From positions 1 through 44,425 of the forward strand of contig MGFG01000034.1 in assembly GCA_001791745.1 (NCBI GenBank): a stretch of DNA of 44,425 nucleotides, written 5' to 3'. Positions 8,158 to 19,400 of the stretch are shown here, in pieces. The notes beneath the pieces are model-generated. The model had not been told where the DNA came from. It saw only the letters and a program-made list of their open reading frames with translations, and did not search any database. How positions within the stretch are numbered: position 1 is the first letter of the stretch; the number at the start of each line of letters is the position of its first letter. Position numbers and translations under genes: made by a program. The stretch comes from Candidatus Uhrbacteria bacterium RIFOXYC2_FULL_47_19 (GTDB taxonomy: Bacteria; Patescibacteriota; Patescibacteriia; SG8-24).

Positions 8158-10971
8158 TTAGAAGAGTCTGCGTCTAGCCGCTCCAAGACGACCTCTCAGT
8201 GACCTGGCCTGACGAGCAGCAGAAATACCAGCTCCTCTAGCAGATCGTACAACAGAGCGCTTAGCCTCAGCTGCACTTTCACCAATTTCAGCCGCAACAT
8301 TCCCTAAATCAGTTTTAGCAACTTCCGCAATTCCTTCGGAAACATTTTCAATATTTTTGGCAATCGCCTTCCCAGCACGATTCACAAACTTCAAGTCAGA
8401 CAGACTAGCACTTAACGTATCTCCTCTCTTAACCTCCTCGAGGATTGCTTTGGCATTCTTTTGAGCATCTTTCAATCTAAGAGACTTGCCTGCGGATCTA
8501 TTCTGTTCTGGATCTTTAACTGCAGCAATACCTTTCAAAGCTGACACCATAGCAGCAGCCTGTGCTCGATCTCCATGCTTGGCCATAACATTCAACTCAC
8601 CTGAATCCATAAGCTGAGCTGCGGCAATAGCCACGTCATTTACTCCTCCATTACGGAGCAATAATTCCGGAGGTAGTAATTTAATTTTATCTTCTCTTTT
8701 GCCTTGAGACATCCACTTTTCAAGTCGTTCACGCCCAGCTTCGTCTCTAACGTTTCCGGTTGATGAATCCAATCCCGGTATCACCGCCTCAATGTTACCA
8801 CCAGCTGCCAGATACTTATCTTCATCTTCCTGCCCAACATTCAACAATGCCTTACGGACCTCATCGCCGATCTCCTTCGGCAGGCGTTTGATTTCCTCGG
8901 CCGAATAGGCCTGACCGACACCATGGGCCAATTCACCATCCTTGAATAGAGATGGATCCATAGCAGCAATTTTTCCCAAACCTGCTGCTTTTATTTCGGC
9001 CACATCCGCCGATCTCAAGTCCTTACCATTAACATTTTTAGAGGTAACAAAACGTGCACTTTTTTCTTTATCGGATAAATATTCAAAACTCTTATCTTCC
9101 TTCTTTATTTTTTCTTGATGTTCTTTAATTAAGTCTAAACGTTCTTTCTTTCCTCCTGTGGTGAGCATATCTGCTTCCAGGAATTTTTTACGATTGTCGT
9201 CCTTTATTCCCAATCCTTCGAGCACAGCATTAGCTTTGGTCTCACCCATGCCGTCGAACTCGTCATTCAGTAGTCCCGCTCTTATCTGCATCAGGGCCTG
9301 TGGCGTCAGTTCGTCATCACCAGCTTCCCGCAGGCCGACGGCTGACATGTTCTTGCACTTACCGTTGAACCTGCTGATCTGCTTCTTTCTTTCCTCACCC
9401 GAAGCATCCGGATCGACCATGACTCCTATGTGCTTGTTGGAGTAGTCGTCAAACGCCTTCTTCATGCTAGGATCGTGAGTCGCGGCCCCCAAACGTTCGG
9501 CCTCCTTGCGCATCTTGTGAAATTCCCTGGGGTCCTCGATCTTTGATACTTCTGAGTCAGTCGGATCCCCGGCACGCTTAAGATAAGTCAAATAAGCAGC
9601 CTTCTTTTGAGCCCGAGCTTTATTAGTAAGGGCCGGTTTACTCATTTCTCTCTTCAGTTCGGCTGGAGTCATGTAACCCGTTGCCTCGGCATCAGCTGCT
9701 GATTTTTGAGCGATGTTCTTGCGCTGCAGGGCGGCCTTGTTCCTGAAGTAGCTGCTGCCGGACAGCACTCCCAATGCGGTAAAGCCGCGTTCTTTAGCCC
9801 GATCGACTGCTCGATCCGCACCAGACACCCTATAAGCACCGCTCGAAATCCGCTTAGTTGCACCGAGAGCAAACTTACCAGCCCCCCTCAGAACCTTCTG
9901 TCCAAAACCAACCGCCCCACCACTCATGCTCTGAGCCATACTAACACCTCCCAAAAGCATACCAATGGCGATAATAAAACTTTGTAATGTCTCAGCTACG
10001 TGATTATCAGTAAAAGATGTAGCCACCGCTCCACCAAGACTCTCCCCTCTACCGGATGCCCCAGAAAAAACCTGACCGCCGGCATCATTGACGCTAATGA
10101 GCGCCAACCAAAGAAAAAAGGCCAGTAATGGTCCGACTGCTACCTGCTTATTAAACTTTTCCCACCACTGAGTATAAAAACCCTTGACCATTGAAATTGG
10201 AGCAGCACTGGCCATAAAAGCCAAAGGCGACATCACAACCAATAACCAAAGATAGACAATACGCACGACTAATACCGAAATCATGATCACTATCACACCA
10301 GTTGCGATCGTGACCAACAAAAAAGCTAACATCAATGATAGAGTCACACCCCAAAGTAAATCCTCTTGAGCATCGGGATCACTGCTAGGTTCCACTCGTA
10401 AAAGTGGTCCTAAACCAAAGGCATTAATGAAGTTACCGGCGGCCGCTTCTCTAAATCCATTAACGAAGGTCAACATGATGACTTGCGAGAAGTCGATAAT
10501 CAGCCCGCAAATAGTGCGCGAAAAGTTGATCACTACAGCCATGATCACGAGACGCGGCAAGGTACCAGAGTAATGGTAGCTAGAAAACCCAAGAATTGTA
10601 CCGAAGGCAATCAGCAACAGAGCCACAATAAAAAACATGTTGGCAATGTCGCGAGTGATAACCCAACCAGTCGCCACGGCAGTTGAATCCACGAAACCGT
10701 TATAACCAGCGACAGTGATCAACATGCCAACCAAGAGCAAAAGTAGCTGACCAACCAAACTGACTAAAACACTAAACAGCTGACCAACCATTTGAATCAC
10801 CTGACCTTGAAAGGTTGTCGCATCGACACCGCCGGGCAGTAGTAACACTCCCACCACAGCGATTATGACGACTCCCAACCAGGCATTGCGACCAAAAAAG
10901 CCGCCTCTACCCAACAAGTTTGGTGGTAGGGTGGCTGTTATCTCGGATGATTCTTGGTTAATTTCCTCCAT
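8158..10971 (-). CDS. VirB6/TrbL-like polytopic membrane protein with long soluble tail
   Basis: A 937-aa protein. The first ~360 residues contain about eight or nine hydrophobic segments, arranged as in the VirB6/TrbL family that forms the inner-membrane channel of type IV secretion systems. The remaining ~550 residues are hydrophilic, helical and rich in Lys, Ala and Glu, most likely cytoplasmic. I chose the ATG at 10971 (MEEINQESS); the frame also has an upstream GTG at 11043. Neither has a Shine-Dalgarno sequence. A TACAAT box lies 16 nt before the ATG, which would give a very short leader. The following gene starts 9 bp after its stop. A tail this long is unusual for classical VirB6. Confidence 0.85.
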   Translation of the reverse strand: MEEINQESSEITATLPPNLLGRGGFFGRNAWLGVVIIAVVGVLLLPGGVDATTFQGQVIQMVGQLFSVLVSLVGQLLLLLVGMLITVAGYNGFVDSTAVATGWVITRDIANMFFIVALLLIAFGTILGFSSYHYSGTLPRLVIMAVVINFSRTICGLIIDFSQVIMLTFVNGFREAAAGNFINAFGLGPLLRVEPSSDPDAQEDLLWGVTLSLMLAFLLVTIATGVIVIMISVLVVRIVYLWLLVVMSPLAFMASAAPISMVKGFYTQWWEKFNKQVAVGPLLAFFLWLALISVNDAGGQVFSGASGRGESLGGAVATSFTDNHVAETLQSFIIAIGMLLGGVSMAQSMSGGAVGFGQKVLRGAGKFALGATKRISSGAYRVSGADRAVDRAKERGFTALGVLSGSSYFRNKAALQRKNIAQKSAADAEATGYMTPAELKREMSKPALTNKARAQKKAAYLTYLKRAGDPTDSEVSKIEDPREFHKMRKEAERLGAATHDPSMKKAFDDYSNKHIGVMVDPDASGEERKKQISRFNGKCKNMSAVGLREAGDDELTPQALMQIRAGLLNDEFDGMGETKANAVLEGLGIKDDNRKKFLEADMLTTGGKKERLDLIKEHQEKIKKEDKSFEYLSDKEKSARFVTSKNVNGKDLRSADVAEIKAAGLGKIAAMDPSLFKDGELAHGVGQAYSAEEIKRLPKEIGDEVRKALLNVGQEDEDKYLAAGGNIEAVIPGLDSSTGNVRDEAGRERLEKWMSQGKREDKIKLLPPELLLRNGGVNDVAIAAAQLMDSGELNVMAKHGDRAQAAAMVSALKGIAAVKDPEQNRSAGKSLRLKDAQKNAKAILEEVKRGDTLSASLSDLKFVNRAGKAIAKNIENVSEGIAEVAKTDLGNVAAEIGESAAEAKRSVVRSARGAGISAARQARSLRGRLGAARRRLF

Positions 10972-11122
10972 GTTTTTGACTTGCGGTATTGTAGACCGAA
11001 AATCGCGGACGTATCCGACAAACTTACTGCTATAAGATACCACGTTCGAACAAACGCATAAAGCGCCGAGGTATGATCTGGGGACGGAAGAGTTATTAGT
11101 GGGGAGTGTGTCGAGTTACCAA

Positions 11123-11225
11123 ATAGATCCCCACGGGCAAGCCCGTGGTACTACTCCAGCACAAGCTTCGCTTGACCCATTCAACCACGCCCAAGGGCGT
11201 GGTCTTTTGGGTTAGTTGATAAAAA
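11123..11225. repeat. 103-bp three-hairpin repeat, copy 1
   Basis: This block is identical base for base with 32028-32130, in the same orientation. It contains three inverted repeats in a row: CCACGGG-CAAG-CCCGTGG, CAAGC-TTC-GCTTG and CCACGCC-CAAG-GGCGTGG. The outer two stems are 7 bp and share the tetraloop CAAG. It ends in a short A-run. It encodes no protein and lies upstream of the VirB6-like gene. Confidence 0.9.
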
Positions 11226-11260
11226 ACGTCCTATTTGGGGAGCAGAAGAATAAAAACTTT

Positions 11261-11384
11261 GTCGTCCCGGAACTGTGAGCGAGTGTAGCGAGTCGAACAG
11301 TATCCGGGACCCAGGAGTAAAAAAATTGGGGTTAGCTCCTGGATCCCGGATAGACCTCGCTCCGCTCGGCCTTCCGGGATGACA
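11261..11384. repeat. Compound palindromic repeat, copy 1
   Basis: The element opens with GTCGTCCCGGAA and closes with TTCCGGGATGACA, so its ends are inverted repeats. Inside are two sub-palindromes. The first runs CCCGGAACTGT...ACAGTATCCGGG. The second runs GGATCCCGGATAGACC to GGCCTTCCGGGATGAC around CTCGCTCCGCTCG. Copies recur at 12981-13105 and 13169-13293 in the same orientation, and at 32204-32312 and 32511-32634 inverted. It has no coding character. Confidence 0.9.
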
Positions 11385-11545
11385 GCTGGAAAGACTCGCA
11401 ATTTCCGGGATGACATATTAGGAAGGTTCGCAATTTCCGGGATGACATATTAAAAAGGCTTGAGGTTTCAAGATGACAAATAAAAAGTAAGGATGACAAA
11501 TTAAGAAAGGTTGCGGTTTCGAGATGATAAAAAATATTTTATTGC
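11385..11545. repeat. Array of short degenerate repeats
   Basis: Short units carrying TTCCGGGATGACA and its decayed forms (TTTCAAGATGACAAA, TAAGGATGACAAA, TTTCGAGATGATAAA) are separated by A/T-rich spacers such as TATTAAAAAGG. They look like successively eroded half-copies of the compound palindrome's right end. The same run, including the segment AAAAAGGCTTGAGG, recurs at 13106-13160. With the hairpin repeat at 11123 this fills the gap between the VirB6-like gene and the next gene's terminator. Confidence 0.75.
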
Positions 11546-11602
11546 TCTAATGAGAGAGTTGCAGGAAAGGTCAAAAGAAGTGAGATCCCAATGATTGCGA
11601 AC

Positions 11603-11639
11603 AAAAAAGAGGGGCGATGGCATAAGGCCACACCCCCCC
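11603..11639 (-). terminator. Rho-independent terminator of the TSP3 lipoprotein gene
   Basis: On the minus strand a G/C-rich stem (GGGG.GTGGCC pairing with GGCAT.GCCCC) is followed directly by CTTTTTTG. It lies about 65 bp after the lipoprotein stop codon. Confidence 0.8.
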
Positions 11640-11648
11640 AAGAGAACC

Positions 11649-11670
11649 GCCGGATCTCTGCAGATCCGGC
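11649..11670. repeat. Perfect 9-bp hairpin after the TSP3 lipoprotein gene
   Basis: GCCGGATCT and AGATCCGGC are separated by 4 nt, directly between the stop codon and the terminator at 11603. It has no T-run of its own; it may protect the mRNA 3' end. Confidence 0.55.
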
Positions 11671-11704
11671 CTACCGCAGCACTTCCCGATCACTCTTCAT
11701 CGAG

Positions 11705-12589
11705 TTAGCGCTGATTGCCGTCTGGCTCGATGGTGCCAAACTCAACACTTAAGGCTAGTCTACACTCCCCATCTCTGCAGTATATGTAGGCTCGATCATC
11801 AGGACACATATCCTCTAAAACATCCTGAGATCCGTACCCCTGAGGAGAGTAGTCTGCTATGTAAACTGCTTCGGCACAATTTTCACCTGTTGAGACAGAA
11901 CAGTCTGCGGCTCTATAAACAATTGGACCTACTCCACTAAGTAGAGCGGCATCCAACTCTAGCCAACCATCACTGTCCGCGTCAACCGCAAGCGCGGTGA
12001 CAGGTCCTTCCCACGTGAGTACTGTCCCACATACTTCAGCACAGTGAGCTCCGCTGATGTAACGGCTGTTAAAAAACAGCCGAGCTAGAGTATAGCGATG
12101 TCCATCAGCTTCCTCTGTTCCTAGTACCTCCACCCGTAGCGGACCCGAAGTACAACCAGGATCGTCGTCGCAAGCATCGCCCAGGCCATCGCCGTCAGCG
12201 TCTCCCTGGTCACGGTTAGAGAGGGAAGGACAATTGTCCTCGTCGTCATTAACACCGTCGCCATCACGGTCGTCTTCGCAGGCGTCTCCGACGTGGTTTC
12301 GATTGAGGTCCTTCTGGTCAGGGTTGGCCAGATTTGGACAGTTGTCTTCATCGTTGAAAACATGATCCCCATCAATGTCTCCGTCGCAGACATCTCCAAA
12401 GTCGTCACTGTCCAGATCTTCCTGTCCGGGATTGGCCAACTCTGGACAGTTGTCTTCATTGTTCGGGACACAATCGCCGTCCCAATCGCTATTTATATTC
12501 AGCTCGCAACGATTAGGATTGTTGTCGTCACAGGCCGGAGCCGTCACCAGTGCCGCCAGTAAGATGGCGGCCAAGATATACCATTTCAT
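11705..12589 (-). CDS. Thrombospondin type-3 repeat lipoprotein
   Basis: A 294-aa protein with a 19-residue signal peptide ending APA-C20, a loose lipobox, so it is probably a lipoprotein (otherwise secreted). Residues ~30-145 hold three to four thrombospondin type-3 repeats of the form DxDGD...N..DNCP, each offering Asp-rich calcium-binding loops and two cysteines. The remaining ~150 residues form a Cys-containing domain I do not recognise. The start is fixed by GAGGAGG 7 nt before the ATG. It has its own terminator and a structured leader, and direct copies of a palindromic repeat lie on both sides. Likely role: calcium-stabilised surface protein. Whether it belongs to the secretion machine is inferred from position only. 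Confidence 0.88.
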   Translation of the reverse strand: MKWYILAAILLAALVTAPACDDNNPNRCELNINSDWDGDCVPNNEDNCPELANPGQEDLDSDDFGDVCDGDIDGDHVFNDEDNCPNLANPDQKDLNRNHVGDACEDDRDGDGVNDDEDNCPSLSNRDQGDADGDGLGDACDDDPGCTSGPLRVEVLGTEEADGHRYTLARLFFNSRYISGAHCAEVCGTVLTWEGPVTALAVDADSDGWLELDAALLSGVGPIVYRAADCSVSTGENCAEAVYIADYSPQGYGSQDVLEDMCPDDRAYIYCRDGECRLALSVEFGTIEPDGNQR

Positions 12590-12938
12590 CTTGTCCTCCT
12601 CGAGCCGCGCACCTTTACATGCGGCCCTTGTTTGTCTCTTCTTGGCCTCTAACCCAGCCGTGGGCCCGCACTAACACCGCGGGGAGTGTGACTCCGAGTT
12701 TGCTCCACCTTAGAAAGGTGGAAACGGGTCCAAAGTCGTTCGACCCTATTTTTCTGATATTTCGTCGCCAGGCTCTTTCTGACCTGGTTTGGTTGTCAAA
12801 GACCTTATTCTAAGGCCAAAAACGGCCATCTGACATAATCCGTATCATAAACAAGTGTTTTTGGCAAGGGTTGAAGCTTAAATGAGGGCTATTGTTTTCA
12901 AGATGTGGTGACGGTGATTCCTTTTATTTAATCGAATT
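12590..12938 (-). promoter_or_regulatory. Structured leader region of the TSP3 lipoprotein gene
   Basis: About 350 bp with no gene. It contains three small inverted repeats: CCACCTT-AGA-AAGGTGG (12705-12721), GGGTC...GACCC (12726-12746) and CCAGG...CCTGG (12768-12787). I could not fix a convincing promoter. The most likely reading is a long 5' leader plus promoter for the minus-strand lipoprotein; no known riboswitch is recognised. Confidence 0.35.
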
Positions 12939-12968
12939 CTGGATCCCGAGTCTCGGCCCGGGATGACA
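12939..12968. repeat. Short palindromic repeat (CTGGATCCCGAG type)
   Basis: Runs from CTGGATCCCGAG to CCCGGGATGACA around a short loop. It is the minimal form of the larger compound palindrome; a near-identical inverted partner is at 32721-32748. Confidence 0.75.
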
Positions 12969-12980
12969 TATTAAAGCACT

Positions 12981-13105
12981 GTCGTCCCGGAACTGTGAGC
13001 GAGCGTAGCGAGTCGAACAGTATCCGGGACCCAGAGGCAAAAAAGATTGGGGTTAGCTCCTGGATCCCGGATAGACCTCGCTCCGCTCGGCCTTCCGGGA
13101 TGACA
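12981..13105. repeat. Compound palindromic repeat, copy 2
   Basis: Same order and orientation as 11261-11384: GTCGTCCCGGAACTGTGAGC at the start, the ATCCGGGACCC junction, a ~25-bp spacer, then the GGATCCCGGATAGACC to TTCCGGGATGACA half. It differs from copy 1 by a few substitutions, mainly in the spacer. Confidence 0.9.
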
Positions 13106-13168
13106 TATTAAAAAGGCTTGAGGTTTCAAGATGACAAATAAAAAGTAAGGATGACAAAATAAAACACT

Positions 13169-13293
13169 GTCGTCCCGGAACTGTGAGCGAGTATAGCGAG
13201 TCGAACAGTATCCGGGACCCAGAGGCAAGAAAGATCGGGATTGGTTTCTGGATCCCGGATAGACCTCGCTCCGCTCGGCCTTCCGGGATGACA
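13169..13293. repeat. Compound palindromic repeat, copy 3
   Basis: Third copy in the same orientation, 188 bp after copy 2, separated from it by the short degenerate units (13106-13168). Degenerate units follow again to about 13410. The two compound copies and short units fill the gap between the TSP3 lipoprotein leader and the terminator of the giant gene. Confidence 0.9.
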
Positions 13294-13417
13294 GCTGGAA
13301 AGACTCACAATTTCCGGGATGACAAACTAGAGAGGATGTCAGATAAAAAGGCTCGCAATTTCCGGGATGACAAAATAAAAAGTAAGGATGACAAATTAAA
13401 TGAGAGTCCGAGATGAC

Positions 13418-13461
13418 AAAAAATCGTCAGGTGTTTGTTTGGAAAACAGCCTGACGATTTT
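13418..13461 (-). terminator. Strong rho-independent terminator of the giant gene
   Basis: A perfect 12-bp stem, AAAATCGTCAGG pairing with CCTGACGATTTT across an 18-nt loop, is followed on the minus strand by further Ts (GATTTTTTG). It starts 17 bp after the stop of the 3202-aa gene. Confidence 0.88.
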
Positions 13462-13478
13462 AGATTGATTTACTAATC

Positions 13479-16400
13479 CTAACGGCAAGTACCAGGACAA
13501 ACCTTGATCACACCTTGATAGGTAGTATATGGAGCAAAATCGTTTGGTAAAATAGGATAATTTTTTCGATTGGCGCTAGACATGATCTCGCATTCGTTTA
13601 CAGTGTCACGTTCCAACGTTTCTGACAGGTAATTTTCAGTTGCTGAATTGAAACAAAGATTACCATCTAGACGAGCCCTGTAGCGTTCTAACTCTTCTAG
13701 GACACCTACTCCGTTATTCGGACAGTTGCCGTTACAAACACCCCAGTTATCCAAAACCTGCACCCGTGGTTTAAAGAGACAACAACCAGAAGACTCTTCT
13801 CGACAAGGGTACATTCTACCTGCAGCCATCCAACTACAACTCGGTAAGGACGCTGCAATAGCCTCAGTACAGACGTAAGTTTTCCTGAAACTCATGTAGT
13901 TGGAGTCACAAGCATCGGCATTGAGACCCCAATCAGTGTTATCGCTACCGCAAATCTGTTGATTGAGTGCATTTAAGCCACGTCGGTTCTTGAAGGCTCC
14001 GTCCAATCGGAACGATTCCAAACCGTCGCCGTAGTCAATGATGTGACGACGGATCGGCATATGATTACTGTCCGCATAAGCGTAGTAAGCTAGCTCAACG
14101 TTAGTGGCGTAACCTCCTTCGTAGCAGACATCGCGCTGGTGTCCATCAACTGTCAGACCCTCAACCCCACTAAACTCCGGACAGGAACGGCCGTCGTTGG
14201 TGCAGTTTTCTGAAGTAGTATCGACCGGCACGACTCGCGGAGCTTGATGGTCAGCAATGACTTGGACGCGATAATCTGAAAACAAAAAGCCCCTACCAAA
14301 ATCCCGTCCAACTTCTGCTTGCAACTGATAGGTCGAAAGTTCTTTTACCCATTTGTATTCACCAAAAACACGCGCAAACAAGTTAACAATTCGATATTGT
14401 CCTCTTCCAATCTCCCCCATTCGTGTAGATTCATTCAATGAATCCGGAACTTTACAAGTGCCCCCGCAAGACATGGCCAATCCAGCGGCAATATCCCGAC
14501 CAAACAACGGATCTGACATCTGATAATCGAAAGTCCCTGCCTCGTCATCATGTGTCAAGAGCGTGAAGGGACTACCACCATCTTCACTTATCACAGGAAT
14601 AGGTCGAGAAAACGTATCAGTCCCGGGCGAAAACTGCGGTGCGACCGCACCCAAAGGTGAATGATCCAACCCTGCTTCTGACAAACCACGCAAGGCAGGT
14701 CCAATCCAGTAATAACTCTGCAGTCCCCCGAAAATGTTACTCCATCTGAACTCATCAACATCGACCACTACAGGTTGAACACTCTTTAAATCATACAACC
14801 GATCAGTCCAGGCAACGTTCGGTGGATAGGCATTCTGCTCATTCACCAAGTTCAAAACTGAACAATTCTCCCGTTTATAACCTGTCACTTGTTTAACCGG
14901 AACATAGTGATGAACTTTTATTTTATGATCACCTCCACCTTTTGCGCACAGAACAGTTTCGACTTGCAAAAGACCACGTTCATTATCGAAGAACCTCGCA
15001 GCTAGACAATTATCCCTTCCGAGACTATACCCACCATCTTTACAAGGAGAATCATTTCTTTCCTCCTCAGGTGTTTCTAACCAATCCAAACAATCTAATG
15101 TTCCATTTTTTGCTTGATTCTTAATATAAGTTTTTCCATCTACAACAAACGTCTCCAGATCCTCCGACCTCATGTGATTATCATTTCGATTCCAGTGAAG
15201 AGCTATACCCCAATTATCAGCTTCAGAAGCTAGTACGGTACCTCTTTCAAAGGTAAAGGCAAACCCGGCATAATCATCAATTGAGTATGTTGATTCTGAA
15301 GGAATTAGGTAAGTGTAGAAACGTGTATTGCAGTCCGCTATTCGGTCACGTCCTCCACACGACTCCCCAATAGTAGACGACTCCTCAGAAACAGCATCAA
15401 GATCCCTAGGATCAGCATCCTCGAAATGAAACCAATGTCCAAAATCTTCTTCATCTTCCATTCTATGTTCATTATCAGGTAACTCAATTGCGTAGCTTTC
15501 TCTGTGAATACTTTCTAAGTATTTCACACAAGACGACCCATCTTCACATTCGGCATTTAAAGTACATATCTCACTGGGGTTATTAGAACAAACCCCCACT
15601 GCGTTTGCATTCCCCTCCGCCTCAGCGCAGTACATTAAATTCGGCACTGGAGATTCGAAGCCGGCTTCGGGGTTGTAGCTGTAGGAATCGAAAAGTCCGG
15701 GAATCATGTCCAAAGGCAACCACAAATTGCAGCCTAGTTTGTCGTCACTGCCAAAGAGCGGTCTCGACTGACTTCGGTCCACACAAAAACCCGGCCAACC
15801 CATAGCCAAAGTATAGGAACTTACCGCCAAACATGACCCACCTTCGCTAGCTGGTCCGCACTGATCAACAGCACCCGGCACACAACTACGACCGTTGTAT
15901 GGTCCATTCACACAAACTCCCGGCGCTGGCGAACCGGTCGCAAAGTCACCAACTGCACCTCGACTCGGCGGCGTCCGATACCTGATTGATCGATCTGGTG
16001 ACTGAAACCTAACAATACTACTACCCGAACCATAGCCCACCCGAGCATAGGAACACTCACAACTATTCCCTTCGTAACAAACATTTGCCCCACGGAATTG
16101 AGCTTGCTTCTGAACCGGATTTCCGTTGGCATCGTAGCCCTGTGTAGCCCCGGAATCCTTGAGCGACTTAACCTGCTCATCTTCGATGTTCAACACATCT
16201 TGCGGATAAGGTGAGTCTGCCTCCGGATAAGCACGGCAAGACGGAGCGTTCTCCCAATCATCGGCCCGAAGCGGTCCACCGCGGTAATCGTAGACACAAC
16301 CATTCTGAATACAACTACCATGCGGCACTGGACAACCAACTCCAATACAGGCTGGGGTATAGCCGTCTGATGGACAACCGTCTGTTCCAGCGGCATTCAC

Positions 16401-19400
16401 TTGATCCTGGGTACAGCTTATAGCACAAGCACCATTACCCTCAGCAACAGCTTCAGCCAAATCGTCATAGCAATTTAAATCTTGATAACAGCTCTCTCCT
16501 ATATGATCACCCTTGCGGCAAAGATTTAGTCGGATGCCGAAACGGGCCGTATCGAACTCGGACAAAGAGCATTGGCCGACATTCCCACCACTGGCACAGT
16601 GTTCATCATGATTGCAGGACTGACCAACAAAGTCGCCGCTTACGCAAATACCAGCTAACGGAGCGCTACAACTAACCTCACTAGGATCACAATCTGCATC
16701 TCCTGAACTGCAAGCATCTCTGCACTGATCAGTACTCCGACAATTAACAATCGAACCATTAGTTCCCCTAACCTCTACATCTACACCGTTCTCCAAACAC
16801 TGACCCACGGTTATCTTGTAGGCCTTCAAGAACTGCGGCGGATAACGATCGATGATGCTATAACCTGAATACTCCAAACCACGCCAGGATGTATCGCGAC
16901 TAGCGTAATCCTCAACAGTTAGAATCTTCTTCGGTACTTCCTTAAAGTCGGTACAGACGTAATTGTCCCCTATTCGCATGTTGTTCTGACAGGTACTAAC
17001 ACCGGCGCAACGACTGGTCCAACGGCCCTTAACCGCATCGTAGACCGGCAACGAATACTGATCACATTCCAACCATTCAGCACACTCACGATCCTGCCGG
17101 ACTTTCATGATGGTATTAGTATCGTTGTTGGCCAAAGGTGTCCCAGTTACGGCCTGACAAGACTCACCTAAACCGACGTTACAGTCGCTATTCTCTAAGC
17201 AGCCGTTACCCCAAACTTCGTAGCCGCCGCAAGTTGCAGGAGGATCGCAATCGTCATTCGAAGAGCAGGCGTCAGTCGAGCCAGAACAAAAACCAGACAA
17301 CCTATAGCAACGATTAGCACAAAGTCCACTAGTTGATCCGCCAGACTGGCAATTAATCGGAGAGACTGGTCCACCACCTGCCTCGCGTTCACTGCGGAAA
17401 TAGGTTGCAGCCGAAGAATAATCGGTCTTAGACTTGCTAGTCTGATTAAGCAAAACACAACCGCGACTCAAGCTAACCTGTCCGCTGCAACTGGCTCGAT
17501 CCAATTTGTTGTTATCCAAATAATAGTAAGCACGCGACGAACCGTTAGGTAGTGGATCGTTCGGATCAACAAACTCCTCGCAACGATCATATTCCGCCGC
17601 ACAGGCACCAACCCAACCGGCATAGGCTTCGTCACGATTACGATAGATGCCAAAAGTTGCACCTTCAACTAGCAAATCGTCGTAACAGGGAAAGACACTA
17701 CCTGAGGTCGACTTGCGGAACCAGCCACTAGTCACCCGATCACCATACTGAATATTAGTCTTGAACTCACAAATCTGATTTCCTGGATGTTTCAAATAGA
17801 ACGCTCCATCTGTAGCCTTGAACGCCTGACAGCCAACCGCATCGGCCTGACAAAGTGTCTGATCGTACTTGGATGGGTTGTCCTTAAACACAGTCGCCTT
17901 CCAGCCCGAGATCACACCATCGTCAAGCGGTACATAACAAGATTTTCGACCATTTGGTACTAGACAGTCCATAGTATCTTCATCAGATCCACTAGGACAG
18001 TAACAACCGTCACCATCGGCGCAGGTAACCACCTCACCGTCCGCATCAAGCAAAGAACACTGCTGCTCGAAATCAATCGTCGGCGCGCCTAAATTGCGAC
18101 AACCAACAGCTGTGTTAGCACAAGCGTCCTTGGCCCTGACTACCAAATGCACACGTTCATCGCCTGGCAAAGTGAAACGATCTGGATAATCGACCTCATC
18201 ACCGGACACCTCAATACCATCTAACACAAACCGACATTCGGTCTCACCGGCCGGCACACGACAAACATCTTTCAGCACCTTAGGATGTAAACCTTCAATG
18301 TCGATCGGGTTGGGAGCTTCGTAACTACAAGGACAGTTAGGAGAAGTCCCACAAGTATCTGGTAACCGACAGACTGCACCATAGGTCTGTGGTCCAAAGG
18401 TATTCAGTGTATTTTGAGTGTCAGAATAAGCAGAACAACCAACCGAAACATCACGACAAAGGTTGCTGATTGACCTCAGATGAACAATCGACTGTTGGCT
18501 GGTGCGATATTCACGGCAGCCAAGCATTTCGAGTGGAGAATAGACGCCGTCATAGGTGCGATTACACGAATCCGGCGTCCTCCAGGAATCCCTGACCACA
18601 CTGATATTGTCACGAACGCGAGTAAAGATCACATTATCTAGATAAACGTCCGGTGCTCCGCCTCCGCCCAAATTCGATAACCGCAAAGCCTCTTCACTGC
18701 CAGGCACGAAGGCAAAATTAGGTAATCTGATCGGACCGATCTCATACCGTCGCCAGTCATTCGTGATCTCCACATCATTATCCCCTTCGACAACTAGCTC
18801 CGCTGTCTCAACCGGACTAATCTCGCAACTGCTCTCGCCAGAAGCGATCAGACATGAGTGTCCGAAACTATCGTTACAACGACAACCAACAACTTCGGCC
18901 GAACAAATCTCTGCCTCCCCGTCATCGTCATCATTAGAACAGCTGCCGCTCGTAACCTGAACCATAGAGGCAGTCACTGATCCATTACCTCGTGCCCAGA
19001 AGGACACCGAAAACAAATTCCCAGATGAAACCGAACCACCGACCTTACGAACAGCCGAACCACCCCGCAGTCGTAGTGAATGACCACCAACTACGATCGA
19101 TTCAGACGACTGTTCAAAGCCGATTGCACCAAATGAACTCCAACGTTCGGTAATCTCTGATTCGAAATCATCGACAAAAATGGTCTGTACATTAGTAGCT
19201 GCATTGCCACGATAAGATCGACAACCAGCGACTTCGGCCGAACAAGTCCAACTCCAGTCGGACGAAACACGATAGATACATTCACCGCGAGCATCATCGT
19301 ATTCGCCATTCCACTTTAAACAATCCAATCTAGTGCGTCCTGCCAAACGATAACGACTACAATCAGCTGCAGCAATAATAGTCGTCGAGAAACGTCGGTA

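Noticed and set aside
11123-13410. Insertion sequence with transposase
   Set aside because: No transposase, integrase or recombinase gene is found anywhere in the window; the repeats can at most be non-autonomous.
11231-13416. Short reading frames with a repeated CHPGRPSGARSI-type peptide in the repeat clusters
   Set aside because: They are translations of the palindromic DNA repeat in several frames, with no start signals. Coding is not supported.
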